This document shows positions 21,778 to 30,964 of a stretch of DNA of 64,000 nucleotides, piece by piece. Both the position numbers and the translations under genes were made by a program. The notes beneath the pieces are model-generated. The model made no database searches and was not told the origin of the DNA. It saw nothing but the letters and a program-made list of their open reading frames with translations. Location of the stretch: the NCBI RefSeq assembly GCF_900258515.1, contig NZ_LT984884.1, positions 2,453,353 through 2,517,352 of the forward strand, in the 5' to 3' direction. Numbering within the stretch: position 1 is the first letter of the stretch; each line of letters begins with the position of its first letter. Source of the DNA: Lentibacillus sp. Marseille-P4043. Lineage in GTDB: Bacteria > Bacillota > Bacilli > Bacillales > Amphibacillaceae.

Positions 21778-22371
21778 GGCTTTTCGTAAAAGATTGGGAC
21801 TGCGTTTACTCGCCCCATCGAAAACATTTGTTGTTTTGACACAATAGATATATTATGTGCAATAACTAGAAATCAAGTTCGGAGCTTTGACAGCCGCTAC
21901 GGGAAAACACTACGCTAGTATGTGCTATTACTTGATATACATGCTATATCTACACAAAAATTAGGGAACTTCTACTAGCGGAGTCAGAATACGTAGACTC
22001 CTTGAAAATACAGTTCGATTTTCTGCGTGCGATGTAATGCTGCCGAAGCATTCCTTGTCCTATGGGAACAATGGTCTTCGGTGGGGCGAGTTAGCGCAGC
22101 CCCAGCACGAGTCCGAAGACCCCGCAGGACAAGGAAAACTTCAGTGGTATTACATCGCACGCAGAAAAAGTGGTTTTCTTTTTCAAGGAAGCGCTCTTTG
22201 CTTTCGAGGAGGCTGAGGCCGTGCCCATGGAAAGCGGAGTATTCTGACGGAGCGAATCCAAGCACCCATATACCATTGGAACGGGAAGAAAGTGTCACCA
22301 AAGAGAACTTCATTACGTCGCATTTTATATCAACTACGAAACAAAAAAGCAACAAACGTTACGAAAAAGTC
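21778..22371. mobile_element. MITE-like element, family A copy 2 (594 bp)
   Basis: The left end GGCTTTTCGTAAAAG matches the right end read inward, GACTTTTTCGTAACG, and both continue into the GATATA block. Flanking octamers TTTACAAA (21770-21777) and TTTACATT (22372-22379) agree at 6 of 8 positions, a decayed target duplication. Interior segments around 21984-22110 and 22200-22260 match copy 1 closely (for example TCTGCGTGCGATGTAA and TATTCTGACGGAGCG). The open frames on both strands here have no homologous product that I recognise. It starts 5 bp after the greA terminator. Confidence 0.72.
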
Positions 22372-22584
22372 TTTACATTTATAGATGGGTTACTTTATAT
22401 ATATGTTTCTCGAAACGTTCATTATCTATATTTCCTTTGTAAATAAGCAATGCATCGGTTCCTACTTTACTACTTTAAACCGAACCTTTGACCTAATAGC
22501 TATGTGAATTCACTTTGATATTTTTGCTTATAAATGCTCATGCAAGTTATGATATTATAATAGGTAAGGGAAGGGTGTTTTGGA
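22372..22584. other. intergenic region before the yrrS-like gene
   Basis: No gene. A candidate promoter TTGCTT-18 bp-TATGAT near 22526-22555 would drive the yrrS-like gene. Confidence 0.35.
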
Positions 22585-23256
22585 GTGAACGATTACAATA
22601 ACTATTCACGAGTCAACAAGTTTGAAAAACGACGAAAAAATACGAAGCAATTATCTATTTTACTTGTTGTTGGCGGTATTCTAATTGTTATTCTAATATG
22701 TATATTGCTATTTGGTGGTGGTGATGATGAACAGAGCAGCCAACCAGTAGATCATGATACTAATCAACATGAGGAAAATGCGACTGAATCTGGTGATGAT
22801 ACAAAATCAGATGGTTCACAAGACACTGATGATGAAATGACGATGGATGAAGAGAATCCTTCTAATGAGCAGGAAAATGATACAGAAAGTAATACAAACG
22901 TTGAAACGGAACAAATTGAAACACCGGATGACGCAAATGTGACCGAAGCATATACAGGAGACTGGCAACCAATAGGAACGAAACAACAGGGTACTCATAC
23001 AACAAATTATGATGAGGGATCACAGGATCGCATTGAAATAGAACAAGCGATTCGTTTAGCTACAGGGCTTGAAGAAGGCAATATGACAACATGGTGGTTA
23101 GAACGTGATGAGGATCAAGGTATAATCGCTACTGTTTCTGACCATGGTGAAACGCAAACATATCGAACGTATTTAACATGGGTGGAAAATGAAGGGTGGC
23201 AACCAACAAAAGTAGAAGTGTTAAAAGAAAATGATCAAAAGTATCGCTTTGAATAA
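22585..23256 (+). CDS. yrrS: DUF1510 (YrrS-like) membrane-anchored protein
   Basis: 223 aa with a short basic cytoplasmic N-terminus, one membrane segment (about residues 24-45), a long acidic Asp/Glu/Asn/Thr-rich linker (about 48-130) and a compact C-terminal domain containing GDWQPIGTKQQGTH and WWLERDED. This layout matches the YrrS family, whose role is unknown. Starts at GTG 22585 after GAAGGGTG. In B. subtilis a penicillin-binding protein gene (pbpI) lies beside yrrS (from memory); none is here. Confidence 0.8.
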   Translation: MNDYNNYSRVNKFEKRRKNTKQLSILLVVGGILIVILICILLFGGGDDEQSSQPVDHDTNQHEENATESGDDTKSDGSQDTDDEMTMDEENPSNEQENDTESNTNVETEQIETPDDANVTEAYTGDWQPIGTKQQGTHTTNYDEGSQDRIEIEQAIRLATGLEEGNMTTWWLERDEDQGIIATVSDHGETQTYRTYLTWVENEGWQPTKVEVLKENDQKYRFE

Positions 23257-23306
23257 AAGTGTGGTGACGAAGGAAATATCCTAAAAATGGAAAAGAGGGC
23301 TTTCTT

Positions 23307-23999
23307 GTGACGATAGGAATTATTGGTGCAATGGACGAAGAAGTGGCAATTTTATTAGAAAATATGATAGATCAGCAGCAAACAACTATTGCGAATTGCT
23401 TGTTCGTTCAAGGCAAATTACATGATAAAGATGTTGTTTTATTGAAATCTGGAATTGGCAAAGTAAATGCGGCTATGGCTACCACTATAATGCATGAACG
23501 CTTTGCACCATCATATGTTATTAATACAGGTTCAGCTGGTGGATTTGATACTGATTTGGATGTCGGTGATGTTGTTATTTCAACGCAGGTTGTTCATCAC
23601 GATGTAGATGCAACTGCATTCGATTACGCATATGGACAAGTTCCAAAAATGCCAGCGATGTTTGATGCTGATGCAACACTAGTGACTTTAGCAACAAAGG
23701 CACTTAATGGATTGGATATCCCATCAAAAGAAGGAATTATTGCTACAGGTGATTCATTTATGGATGATCCTGATCGAGTAGCGTTTGTAAATGAAAAATT
23801 CCCGACAATGATCGCTGCTGAAATGGAAGCTGCCGCTGTTGCACAAGTATGCTATCAATATGCGAAACCATTTGTTATTATCCGTGCGCTTTCAGATATT
23901 GCTGGAAAGGAATCCTCTGTTTCATTTGATACTTTTTTAGAAAAGGCGGCATCGAATGCATCAAAATTAATCATGACAATGATTGAGGAGCTTTCATAA
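23307..23999 (+). CDS. mtnN: 5'-methylthioadenosine/S-adenosylhomocysteine nucleosidase
   Basis: Hydrolyses MTA and SAH, releasing adenine, in the methionine/SAM recycling pathway. 230 aa. The fold marks are GAMDEEV at the N-terminus, NTGSAGGFD near 72, ATGDSF, the substrate-binding [10 protein letters not shown] near 172 and the catalytic aspartate in RALSDIAG near 197. Starts at GTG 23307, seven bases after AAGAGGG. Confidence 0.96.
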   Translation: MTIGIIGAMDEEVAILLENMIDQQQTTIANCLFVQGKLHDKDVVLLKSGIGKVNAAMATTIMHERFAPSYVINTGSAGGFDTDLDVGDVVISTQVVHHDVDATAFDYAYGQVPKMPAMFDADATLVTLATKALNGLDIPSKEGIIATGDSFMDDPDRVAFVNEKFPTMIAAEMEAAAVAQVCYQYAKPFVIIRALSDIAGKESSVSFDTFLEKAASNASKLIMTMIEELS

Positions 24000-24074
24000 G
24001 GAATCCATCATTTACCTCCCAGATTCTCTATTGTTCTATGATATGATGCTTCATAGGGAAGGGGGAGTACCTCA

Positions 24075-24302
24075 GTGGATTCAAAGACAAAAGAACTTGA
24101 GTTAAAACTTAAAGATTACCAACGTTTTATAATAACGTTATTAATAATTAGTATTTACTTATATATGGGTGCCATAATGGATACGTATATCCGTCCAAAA
24201 GCTGATGGCGGATTATTGACAGGACTTTCATTTGGAATGGTTACGGCTGCAGCAGGACTTATTATGAAGTATCGCAAAATGAAAAGTAAGGTTAGGAAAT
24301 GA
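24075..24302 (+). CDS. yrhC: YrhC-like small membrane protein
   Basis: 75 aa with a basic/acidic N-terminal helix (KTKELELKLKDYQRF) and two membrane segments (about residues 18-36 and 46-63). Length and layout fit YrhC, which sits at the end of the mtnN-mccA-mccB operon in B. subtilis (from memory). Here mccA and mccB are absent between mtnN and this gene. GTG start after AAGGGGGAG. Function unknown. Confidence 0.72.
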   Translation: MDSKTKELELKLKDYQRFIITLLIISIYLYMGAIMDTYIRPKADGGLLTGLSFGMVTAAAGLIMKYRKMKSKVRK

Positions 24303-24303
24303 G

Positions 24304-24340
24304 TAGCGCGTATGATTAATTAAATCATCGCGCTTTTTCC
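24304..24340 (+). terminator. terminator after yrhC
   Basis: AGCGCG pairs with CGCGCT and the inner ATGATT with AATCAT; five T follow on the plus strand. It lies between the convergent yrhC and sigK. Confidence 0.8.
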
Positions 24341-24347
24341 TTTTAAC

Positions 24348-25058
24348 TTAACCTCTACGTTCACTTCGGTAATACTCATGAAAGACCTTCATTAACGCCC
24401 TTTTTTCAATCCGTGATACATAACTTCTGGATATATTTAGCTTTTTGGCAATTTCCCGTTGAGTCATCTCTTTAGAATCATTTAAGCCGTAACGATAAAG
24501 AATAACTTCTTTTTCTCTGCTGTTAAGTATAGACAAGTAATCTTTCATTTTGTCAATTTCCATGTTTAATTGAATATATTCGATAACATCAGCATTTTCC
24601 GCTTCTAGTATATCAATTAAACTTATTTCATTACCTTCTTTATCCTGCCCAATTGGATCATGTAATGACACATCTTTTTTCACCTTTTTTAATGCTCGTA
24701 AATGCATAAGGATTTCATTTTCAATACATCTTGCAGCATAGGTAGCAAGTTTCGTTCCCTTTTTAGCAGAAAAACTCTCAATTCCTTTAATTAGACCAAT
24801 AGTCCCGATGGAAATTAGATCCTCCATGTCTTCACCGGTATTATCAAACTTTTTGACAATGTGAGCAACCAGCCGTAAATTGTGCTCAATTAATTTGTTC
24901 CGGGCGTTTTCATCTCCGTCTTGCATTTGTCTAATGTACTTTGCTTCTTCATCTGGGGGGAGTGGCTGTGGAAAGGCGTGGTTTTTTACATAGGATACAA
25001 AAAAGAGCGCTTCTTTAACAAGTAATCCAAGCACGGTTAAAATTCCTGACAAACACAT
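24348..25058 (-). CDS. sigK: RNA polymerase sigma-K factor, mother-cell late sporulation
   Basis: Sigma-70 family protein of about 236 aa with an N-terminal hydrophobic pro-sequence ending in [15 protein letters not shown], the region cut by SpoIVFB in the B. subtilis homologue. Region 2 contains [25 protein letters not shown] and [14 protein letters not shown]; region 4 is [25 protein letters not shown]. The gene is continuous, so there is no skin-type interruption. ATG 25058 follows AGGAGG closely; a TTG two codons in (25052) has better spacing and is a real alternative. It acts after engulfment in the mother cell. Confidence 0.93.
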   Translation of the reverse strand: MCLSGILTVLGLLVKEALFFVSYVKNHAFPQPLPPDEEAKYIRQMQDGDENARNKLIEHNLRLVAHIVKKFDNTGEDMEDLISIGTIGLIKGIESFSAKKGTKLATYAARCIENEILMHLRALKKVKKDVSLHDPIGQDKEGNEISLIDILEAENADVIEYIQLNMEIDKMKDYLSILNSREKEVILYRYGLNDSKEMTQREIAKKLNISRSYVSRIEKRALMKVFHEYYRSERRG

Positions 25059-25151
25059 GCACCTCCTAAAATGCTGGCTGGGTATTTGCCTATATAACAT
25101 CCATATGAGGAGAATGATTATATTGTGTCTGTCCTTATTAAAAACTAAAAT

Positions 25152-25184
25152 AAAAAGTGACTTTCAGTTGAGAAAGTCACTTTT
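25152..25184 (-). terminator. terminator of the mrp operon, overlapping the mrpG stop
   Basis: Read on the minus strand, AAGTGACTTTC pairs with GAAAGTCACTT and is followed by TTTTATTTT. The TGA of mrpG (25177-25179) lies inside the stem. Confidence 0.85.
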
Positions 25185-25557
25185 GCATTTGTTTATTGTA
25201 TTCTTGTATTGCTTCTTCATAGGCATCATTTTGGTTATGTGTAACTGGTTTTACGCCACTGCGATGTGCCGCCCTTGATATCATATGACCAGATACTGGT
25301 GCTGTTATTAGTGTGAAAACAATGGCTAACAGTAGTTTTCCACTTACGAGCGAATGTGTTACATATAGAAATAGAAATGCACCAATTAAAATGCCAGCTA
25401 TCCCTAGTGTTGAAGCTTTTGTCGCCGCGTGGAGCCGGGTGTATACATCGGGGAATCGAATTACCCCAATGGATCCGGAAAGCATGAAAAATGAACCAGC
25501 TAATATAAGAAAAACAATGAGAATATTTAAGATGATGTTAATCCATGTCTCGATCAA
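25177..25557 (-). CDS. mrpG: Na+/H+ antiporter subunit G
   Basis: 126 aa MrpG/MnhG subunit with three membrane segments (about residues 8-30, 38-60, 66-90) and the family stretch GSIGVIRFPDVYTRLHAATKASTLG. The hydrophilic C-terminus is NKQMQK. Start overlaps the mrpF stop by 20 bp, showing tight translational coupling as the last subunit of the operon. Confidence 0.93.
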   Translation of the reverse strand: MIETWINIILNILIVFLILAGSFFMLSGSIGVIRFPDVYTRLHAATKASTLGIAGILIGAFLFLYVTHSLVSGKLLLAIVFTLITAPVSGHMISRAAHRSGVKPVTHNQNDAYEEAIQEYNKQMQK

Positions 25558-25849
25558 TTATAACACCCTTTTCTAAATATTTTGCGATAGCTAGTGTTCC
25601 AATGAAAAGTAGGATCCCAATTAACAAGACAACATCGTTTAATTTGGTTGTCACTATGATAATTGAAATTAATGCTGCAATTCCCATTAAATTAATTCCG
25701 ATTCCGTCTAATGCAACGGCACGATCAGCATTCGATGGGCCAATTATCACCCGAATTAAAAGCAATAGGAGGGACACAGAGATAGCAACAATACAAATAA
25801 CGGTAGACACATGAATAAGTTTTTGCGTGAATTCTAAAAGATCGTTCAT
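25538..25849 (-). CDS. mrpF: Na+/H+ antiporter subunit F
   Basis: 103 aa, three membrane helices, with the MrpF pattern IGPSNADRAVALDGIGINLMG near residue 36. In B. subtilis, MrpF has also been linked to bile salt efflux. Start overlaps the mrpE stop by four bases. Confidence 0.93.
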   Translation of the reverse strand: MNDLLEFTQKLIHVSTVICIVAISVSLLLLLIRVIIGPSNADRAVALDGIGINLMGIAALISIIIVTTKLNDVVLLIGILLFIGTLAIAKYLEKGVIIDRDMD

Positions 25850-26325
25850 CGTGTCACCTCCATAATTGCTTTCTCAAACGTATTTTTAATGGAATTAATG
25901 GAATCATCGATTGTATCGATATCCATCGCATGAATATAAATATGTGAATGATCGTATGAAATGGCAACCGATAAAGTTCCCGGTGTTAAGGTAATTAAAT
26001 TAGCAAGCAACGTTATTCCCCAGTTACTTTTTAGATCAACCGGCAGTGCAAAAATCCCCGGTTCAAATTCAGGTTTTCGTTTATAAACTAATTTTACAAT
26101 ATCAATGTTTGACGAGATCAACTCTTTGATAAACAAAAGGATCAGCTTCACTATTTTATAGACCCGTTTTAAGTAGAAAGTGTCGGGAACAAAACGATTT
26201 AGCAATAACAACAAGAGCAGTCCCAATAAGTATCCTGCAAGAAAACTAGTTGCCGTGTATGATTCACTTAGGAACATCCACATGATTGCAATAATAAAAT
26301 TAATGACTATCTGAAAGGCCATCAT
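25846..26325 (-). CDS. mrpE: Na+/H+ antiporter subunit E
   Basis: 159 aa with two N-terminal membrane segments, a linker FIKELISSNIDIVKLVYKRK and a cytoplasmic C-terminal domain with LANLITLTPGTLSVAIS and HIYIHAMDI typical of MrpE. It starts 3 bp after mrpD. MrpE is thought to help assembly of the complex. Confidence 0.92.
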   Translation of the reverse strand: MMAFQIVINFIIAIMWMFLSESYTATSFLAGYLLGLLLLLLLNRFVPDTFYLKRVYKIVKLILLFIKELISSNIDIVKLVYKRKPEFEPGIFALPVDLKSNWGITLLANLITLTPGTLSVAISYDHSHIYIHAMDIDTIDDSINSIKNTFEKAIMEVTR

Positions 26326-26328
26326 CCA

Positions 26329-27810
26329 TTACTCCTTTAAAACAGATTCCATATAAACTTCTGGATCAAGTAAATATGTTGAGATCGATTCTATTGATGG
26401 GTAAATAAATTCTGCACCTAAACCTAGAATAACAGAAAATGCTAACAAAAATACAATTGGTCCAACCAAGCCTTTGGTAGATTTTTTTTCCGTGATAAGT
26501 GACTCATCCTTTTCACCCCAAAACCCATTAATAAAGATTTTCATAATGGAGTAAAGAATAAGCAGGCTTGAAAGTAAGGCGAGAATAACAATTGCAACTT
26601 CATTGGCAGATAGTGAACCTTTGAGTAACAATAGTTTTCCGATAAATCCGCTGAATGGTGGTATTCCTGCAAGCACAAAGGCAGAAACAAATAATAACCA
26701 GCCAAGCAGTGGATAATAGTGAATTAATCCACTAAACTTGCGCAGATCAGAGGTTCCGGCAACATACGCTACGGCCCCAACAAGCAAGAATAATGCACAT
26801 TTTATTATCATGTCATGAACCAAATAATAAATTGATCCGCTAATCGCATCCTGATTGAATACACCGATTCCCATCATAATAAAACCGATAGCAGGGACAA
26901 TGTTATATGCAATAATTAATTTAATATTGGAAGTGGATAATGCCCCAATAATACCGAAAATCATCGATAGACCAGCGATCCAAATAAATGCATGGTGTGT
27001 TAAATCTAATTTATATATAAAAATTAGGGAAAACACACGTAAGATCGAATAGACTCCAACTTTGGTCAAGAGTGCACCAAACAATGCGGAAATGACTGGA
27101 TTTGGTACAACATATGATTTAGGCATCCAATAATATAATGGAAACAATGCTGCTTTTGTTGCAAAAACAAAAAAGAGTAATACAGCGATTGTTGTTAAAA
27201 CACCTTTTTGATCAACATCCTGAACTCGTTCGGCAATTTGCGCCATGTTTACTGTACCAACTACGGAATAGAGGAAAGCAATGGCTGTAACAAATAATAC
27301 CGAAGAAAAGAGATTAATTAATACATATTTAATGGATTCACGTAATTGAACTTTTCCTCCACCTAAAACGATTAGGGCATAGGAGGCCATTAATAATACT
27401 TCAAAAAATACATACAGGTTAAATAAATCGCCTGTGATAAAGGCTCCAGAAACACCAGCAATTAACAGGAAGAAAAACGCATAAAAGTAATGGGTTTCTT
27501 GTTTTACATCCATGGAATATGGTGCATAGAATGCACAAGCAGTTGCAATGATGTTCGTTGTTAGAACAAGTGTTACTGCTAGCGGATCAGCGACAAGAAT
27601 AATTCCATATGGTGCTTCCCAACCGCCAGTTTCCAATATAAGTGCACCATTGTTGAAAACAATCCATGCAATATATGATGCCACCCCGAGGTTTATTAAG
27701 ATGAATATTTTACTTAACCAACGGGAGATGCCTACTTTATTGTGAAAAAAGGCCAGGATTATCCCGGATATCAATGGGATGATAATTGGCAATACTGCTA
27801 AATTACTCAT
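26329..27810 (-). CDS. mrpD: Na+/H+ antiporter subunit D
   Basis: 493 aa, about 14 membrane helices, homologous to the proton-translocating antiporter-like subunits of respiratory complex I. The conserved glutamate helix LYVFFEVLLMASYALIVLGGG and the lysine helix VFATKAALFPLYYWMPKSY are visible. ATG 27810 is preceded by AAGGGGTG; a GTG three codons upstream is the outer limit of the frame. It overlaps mrpC. Confidence 0.95.
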   Translation of the reverse strand: MSNLAVLPIIIPLISGIILAFFHNKVGISRWLSKIFILINLGVASYIAWIVFNNGALILETGGWEAPYGIILVADPLAVTLVLTTNIIATACAFYAPYSMDVKQETHYFYAFFFLLIAGVSGAFITGDLFNLYVFFEVLLMASYALIVLGGGKVQLRESIKYVLINLFSSVLFVTAIAFLYSVVGTVNMAQIAERVQDVDQKGVLTTIAVLLFFVFATKAALFPLYYWMPKSYVVPNPVISALFGALLTKVGVYSILRVFSLIFIYKLDLTHHAFIWIAGLSMIFGIIGALSTSNIKLIIAYNIVPAIGFIMMGIGVFNQDAISGSIYYLVHDMIIKCALFLLVGAVAYVAGTSDLRKFSGLIHYYPLLGWLLFVSAFVLAGIPPFSGFIGKLLLLKGSLSANEVAIVILALLSSLLILYSIMKIFINGFWGEKDESLITEKKSTKGLVGPIVFLLAFSVILGLGAEFIYPSIESISTYLLDPEVYMESVLKE

Positions 27811-28141
27811 TTTCGTCACCCCTTAATTGTGCCATGTCATCTGTATTGTTTTCATTAGCAGCTCTGTAAGCTAAAACCAATAACAGGCTCGTTACACCAA
27901 AGCTGATAACGATCGATGTTAAAATCAATGCCTGTGGTAGTGGATCAGCATAGTCTGATTTGCCTTCTGTTAAAATAGGTGGTTGTCCACGTTTGAGTTG
28001 TCCCATTGTCAAAATAAACAAATGTGCCCCATGGGATAGCAGTCCGGTTCCAATAATGATCCGCAGTAACTGCTTTTGCAGCAAATTATAAATAGCTGCA
28101 GCAAATAAGATACCTGCCAAAATGAGAATAATAATCTCCAT
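27803..28141 (-). CDS. mrpC: Na+/H+ antiporter subunit C
   Basis: 112 aa NuoK-like subunit with three membrane helices and the motif IGTGLLSHGAHLFILTMGQ, followed by DPLPQALILTSIVISFG. Its ATG follows the mrpA stop codon directly (TAAATG), and AGAGGGGGG within the mrpA end is its ribosome-binding site. In other mrp operons mrpB lies between mrpA and mrpC; there is no room for it here. Confidence 0.95.
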   Translation of the reverse strand: MEIIILILAGILFAAAIYNLLQKQLLRIIIGTGLLSHGAHLFILTMGQLKRGQPPILTEGKSDYADPLPQALILTSIVISFGVTSLLLVLAYRAANENNTDDMAQLRGDENE

Positions 28142-30466
28142 TTATTTCGCCCCCCTCTTAAGCTTTATGAGGCTAAAGATAGCGAGTGCTGCTATACCTA
28201 ACACTGTGATCTCAAATAATGTATCGAAACCGCGCATATCGACAAGGATGACGTTTACGATGTTATGACCGCCCCCTAGTTTTAGAGATGTTTCGATAAA
28301 GTAATTTGAGATGGATTCAAACCATTTACTGCTGTGTGCTGAAATTCCAATTAGTGTCATTAAGGCTCCAAAGCCAACCGAAATAACGATATTAACGATT
28401 TTGGTTCCACTTGTTTCGTTCCTTTTTCGCAGTTTTGGCATGTGTCTGAAACAAAGCAAAAACAAGACAACTGTTACTGTTTCAATTACTAACTGTGTTA
28501 ATGCCAAGTCAGGTGCACGGTAAAGAACAAATAGAATAGCCACACCATAACCAACAACACCTAATATTAGGATAGCAGACACATTGTTTTTAGCTAAAAT
28601 AGTAGCAAGTGCTGCAACAATCATGATGGCGACAACAGATACCTCAATAATTGTTACATCTGCTAAATTATCGAATTGAATGTTGAATCCATCCGTTACC
28701 AGCATAACAATAAAGGTTACAACAAGTGTTACACCTAAGATAATAGCTACGTATAACCGTAATGATCCCGTCATATAAGATTGTGTTACTTTTTGTGAAA
28801 CGATATCTAGTTTTTCTAAGATGTAATCATACAGTTTGTTAAGGCTTAATTTACCAGGTAGTACACGATAGGCACCTGCCCATTTTTTACGTGTTAAAAC
28901 TAATAGAAAACCTAAACCAACAACGATTAATGTCATTTTAAGTGGTGTGTTAAATCCGTGCCAAAAAGCAATATGCTGATCAATTTCAGCACCTTTTATT
29001 GCCTCCGCTGCGTGAGCTAGAAATGTTCCGTTTACTAAATTAGGAAACAGTCCGATTAACACAACACCTAAAACTAGAATAAAAGGGGACAGCAACATGC
29101 CAATTGGTGCTTCATGCGGTTTCTTTGGCAATAAATCAAGATGTTTTTTACCGGCAAAAGTCCCAAATAATAAATAAATCGAATAGACAAACGTAAAGAT
29201 ACTCCCGAATACAGCAAGATATGGAATCACTTGGGCGAGAACACTTGCAAATGTCGTAGCGCCTTCTAGATCAAGGCTTGATTCGAAAAATAATTCCTTA
29301 CTATAGAACCCATTTAAAAATGGTAATGGGATTCCTGCCATTGAGAATGTTCCAAACAAGGCTAGTGTAGCAGTGATTGGCATAAACGTTACTAATCCAC
29401 CAAGTTTACGGATATCACGTGTTCCTGTTTCATGGTCAACAATACCTGCAACCATGAAAAGACTGCCTTTAAATGTTGCATGGTTTAAAATATGAAATAC
29501 CGCTGCAAATACGGCTACTTTTGTGCCAAATCCAAGCATGGCCATAATCATACCTAATTGACTAATGGTAGAAAATGCTAAGATTGCTTTTAAATCCGTT
29601 TGTCTTACTGCCATGTATGATCCCCAGCATAATGTCACAATCCCTGCAAGGCTGACAATAATAAAGAACCATTCATAACTAGAGAAAATAGGTGAAAACC
29701 GGGCAACTAAAAATAGTCCTGCTTTTACCATTGTTGCCGAATGCAGGTAAGCACTAACAGGTGTAGGTGCTTCCATTGCATCCGGTAGCCAAATATGAAA
29801 CGGAAATTGCGCTGATTTGGTAAATGCACCGAGCAGAATAAACCCAAGAATTAATGGTAAATAGGTACTGTTTAAAATAACATCTTTTTGTTCGATCATT
29901 GATTGGATACTCGTCGTACCAGTAACAACAGATAGTAAGACAAATCCACCGAACATACTCAAACCACCAAAAATAGTAATAAGCATTGATTTTAATGCCC
30001 CATAGCGGGAACGTTCATTAAAATGCCAATAACCAATTAATAAAAAGGAAGAGATAGATGTTAGCTCCCAAAATGTGTAAAGCACAAATACATTATCGGA
30101 TAATACGACACCGAGCATCGCTGCCATAAACATAAGGAGATAAACATAAAAGTGACCAAGCCGTTCTGTTTTATCTAAATAGTATATGGAATATAAAACA
30201 ACAAGGGCGCCAATACCACTAATTAACAAAACGAATAACAAACTTAAACCGTCTAAATAAAAGTTCAAGTTGATTCCGAGTGATGGTATCCACTTATATG
30301 TTTTTGCTATTGGCGAAAAGTCACTGCCAATAAATTGAATAAAGTAAAGAAAAATGATAAATGGGATGAAAAACACAAAAATACCAGTATGTATTTTTTC
30401 TTTTATTTTACTAAGTAATGGAACAAAGCATGCTAGTATAAGTGGTATTATTACAGTGAAAATCAT
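28142..30466 (-). CDS. mrpA: Na+/H+ antiporter subunit A
   Basis: 774 aa, largest subunit, with a NuoL-like antiporter core (residues 1 to about 520, including the glutamate helix LYTFWELTSISSFLLIGYW and FTKSAQFPFHIWLPDAMEAPTP) and a C-terminal part with RAPDLALTQLVIETVTVVLF and NVILVDMRGFDTLFEITVLG. The MrpB hallmark GHNxPGGGF does not occur in the C-terminus, so mrpA is not an AB fusion. AGGAGG lies 11 bases before the ATG. The complex exchanges Na+ for H+ and supports growth at high pH and salt. Confidence 0.95.
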   Translation of the reverse strand: MIFTVIIPLILACFVPLLSKIKEKIHTGIFVFFIPFIIFLYFIQFIGSDFSPIAKTYKWIPSLGINLNFYLDGLSLLFVLLISGIGALVVLYSIYYLDKTERLGHFYVYLLMFMAAMLGVVLSDNVFVLYTFWELTSISSFLLIGYWHFNERSRYGALKSMLITIFGGLSMFGGFVLLSVVTGTTSIQSMIEQKDVILNSTYLPLILGFILLGAFTKSAQFPFHIWLPDAMEAPTPVSAYLHSATMVKAGLFLVARFSPIFSSYEWFFIIVSLAGIVTLCWGSYMAVRQTDLKAILAFSTISQLGMIMAMLGFGTKVAVFAAVFHILNHATFKGSLFMVAGIVDHETGTRDIRKLGGLVTFMPITATLALFGTFSMAGIPLPFLNGFYSKELFFESSLDLEGATTFASVLAQVIPYLAVFGSIFTFVYSIYLLFGTFAGKKHLDLLPKKPHEAPIGMLLSPFILVLGVVLIGLFPNLVNGTFLAHAAEAIKGAEIDQHIAFWHGFNTPLKMTLIVVGLGFLLVLTRKKWAGAYRVLPGKLSLNKLYDYILEKLDIVSQKVTQSYMTGSLRLYVAIILGVTLVVTFIVMLVTDGFNIQFDNLADVTIIEVSVVAIMIVAALATILAKNNVSAILILGVVGYGVAILFVLYRAPDLALTQLVIETVTVVLFLLCFRHMPKLRKRNETSGTKIVNIVISVGFGALMTLIGISAHSSKWFESISNYFIETSLKLGGGHNIVNVILVDMRGFDTLFEITVLGIAALAIFSLIKLKRGAK

Positions 30467-30521
30467 CTACTGGGATTCCTCCTTTGTTTTAAAAACTTTC
30501 AGCCTACTTTTTAAGTTAATA

Positions 30522-30675
30522 GTGTGTGTTCAAAAAGTTATCAAATTAGAAGCAAGAAGGTCGAGACGGCGTAGTCTTGAGGACCGGAATGTAGGAAAAA
30601 TCTACATGAGGACCGAAAAGACGAGCCAACGAAGAGATTCGCCGCTTATTATTTGGTGACTTTTTGAACAACCTC
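30522..30675. mobile_element. MITE-like element, family B (about 154 bp)
   Basis: The ends are inverted repeats: GTGTGTTCAAAAAGTTATCAAA on the left and, read inward from the right, AGGTTGTTCAAAAAGTCACCAAA. TAATAG occurs at both borders (30518-30523 and 30676-30681) and may be a target duplication. An internal ATGTAG-AAAAA-CTACAT hairpin and GAGGACCG direct repeats lie in the middle. No gene. It lies upstream of the mrp operon and is unrelated to families A and C. Confidence 0.7.
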
Positions 30676-30681
30676 TAATAG

Positions 30682-30964
30682 GATAAATGAACATACGTCT
30701 GAGGCTTTGTCAGGTAACTTGATGGGGGATGTTAGCGGTATTATCCATTCTAACGTATTTTCTTTTCATTATGTATCAAGTATACGCTGTAATATGTGTA
30801 ATAAAGTTTATTATATTAAAATTGATCTTAAAATCCTGCTTTCCCTACATATGTTCAAATGATAGCTTATCATATTATAGGATCCTGCAAAATAAAAAAC
30901 CCCTATCATTCATAAAAATGACAAGAGTTAACATAGAGCAATCTTTTTAAACTTTTCAGTGTCT
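30682..30964. other. intergenic region between the family B element and sda
   Basis: About 280 bp, AT-rich, no supported gene. It contains the short palindrome ATGATAGCTTATCAT near 30858. Nothing else was recognised. Confidence 0.4.

Noticed and set aside
21984..22446. Overlapping open frames on both strands in family A copy 2
   Set aside because: The repeat's inverted structure creates open frames on both strands; products are Arg/Ser-rich, without recognisable domains, and not conserved in copies 1 and 3.
28142..30466. mrpA as an mrpA-mrpB fusion explaining the missing mrpB
   Set aside because: The C-terminus is the usual MrpA end (MRGFDTLFEITVLG) and the 774 aa length leaves no room for a MrpB domain.
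30354..30659. Plus-strand frame from the mrpA start through the family B element
   Set aside because: Antisense to mrpA and then repeat DNA; no support as a gene.
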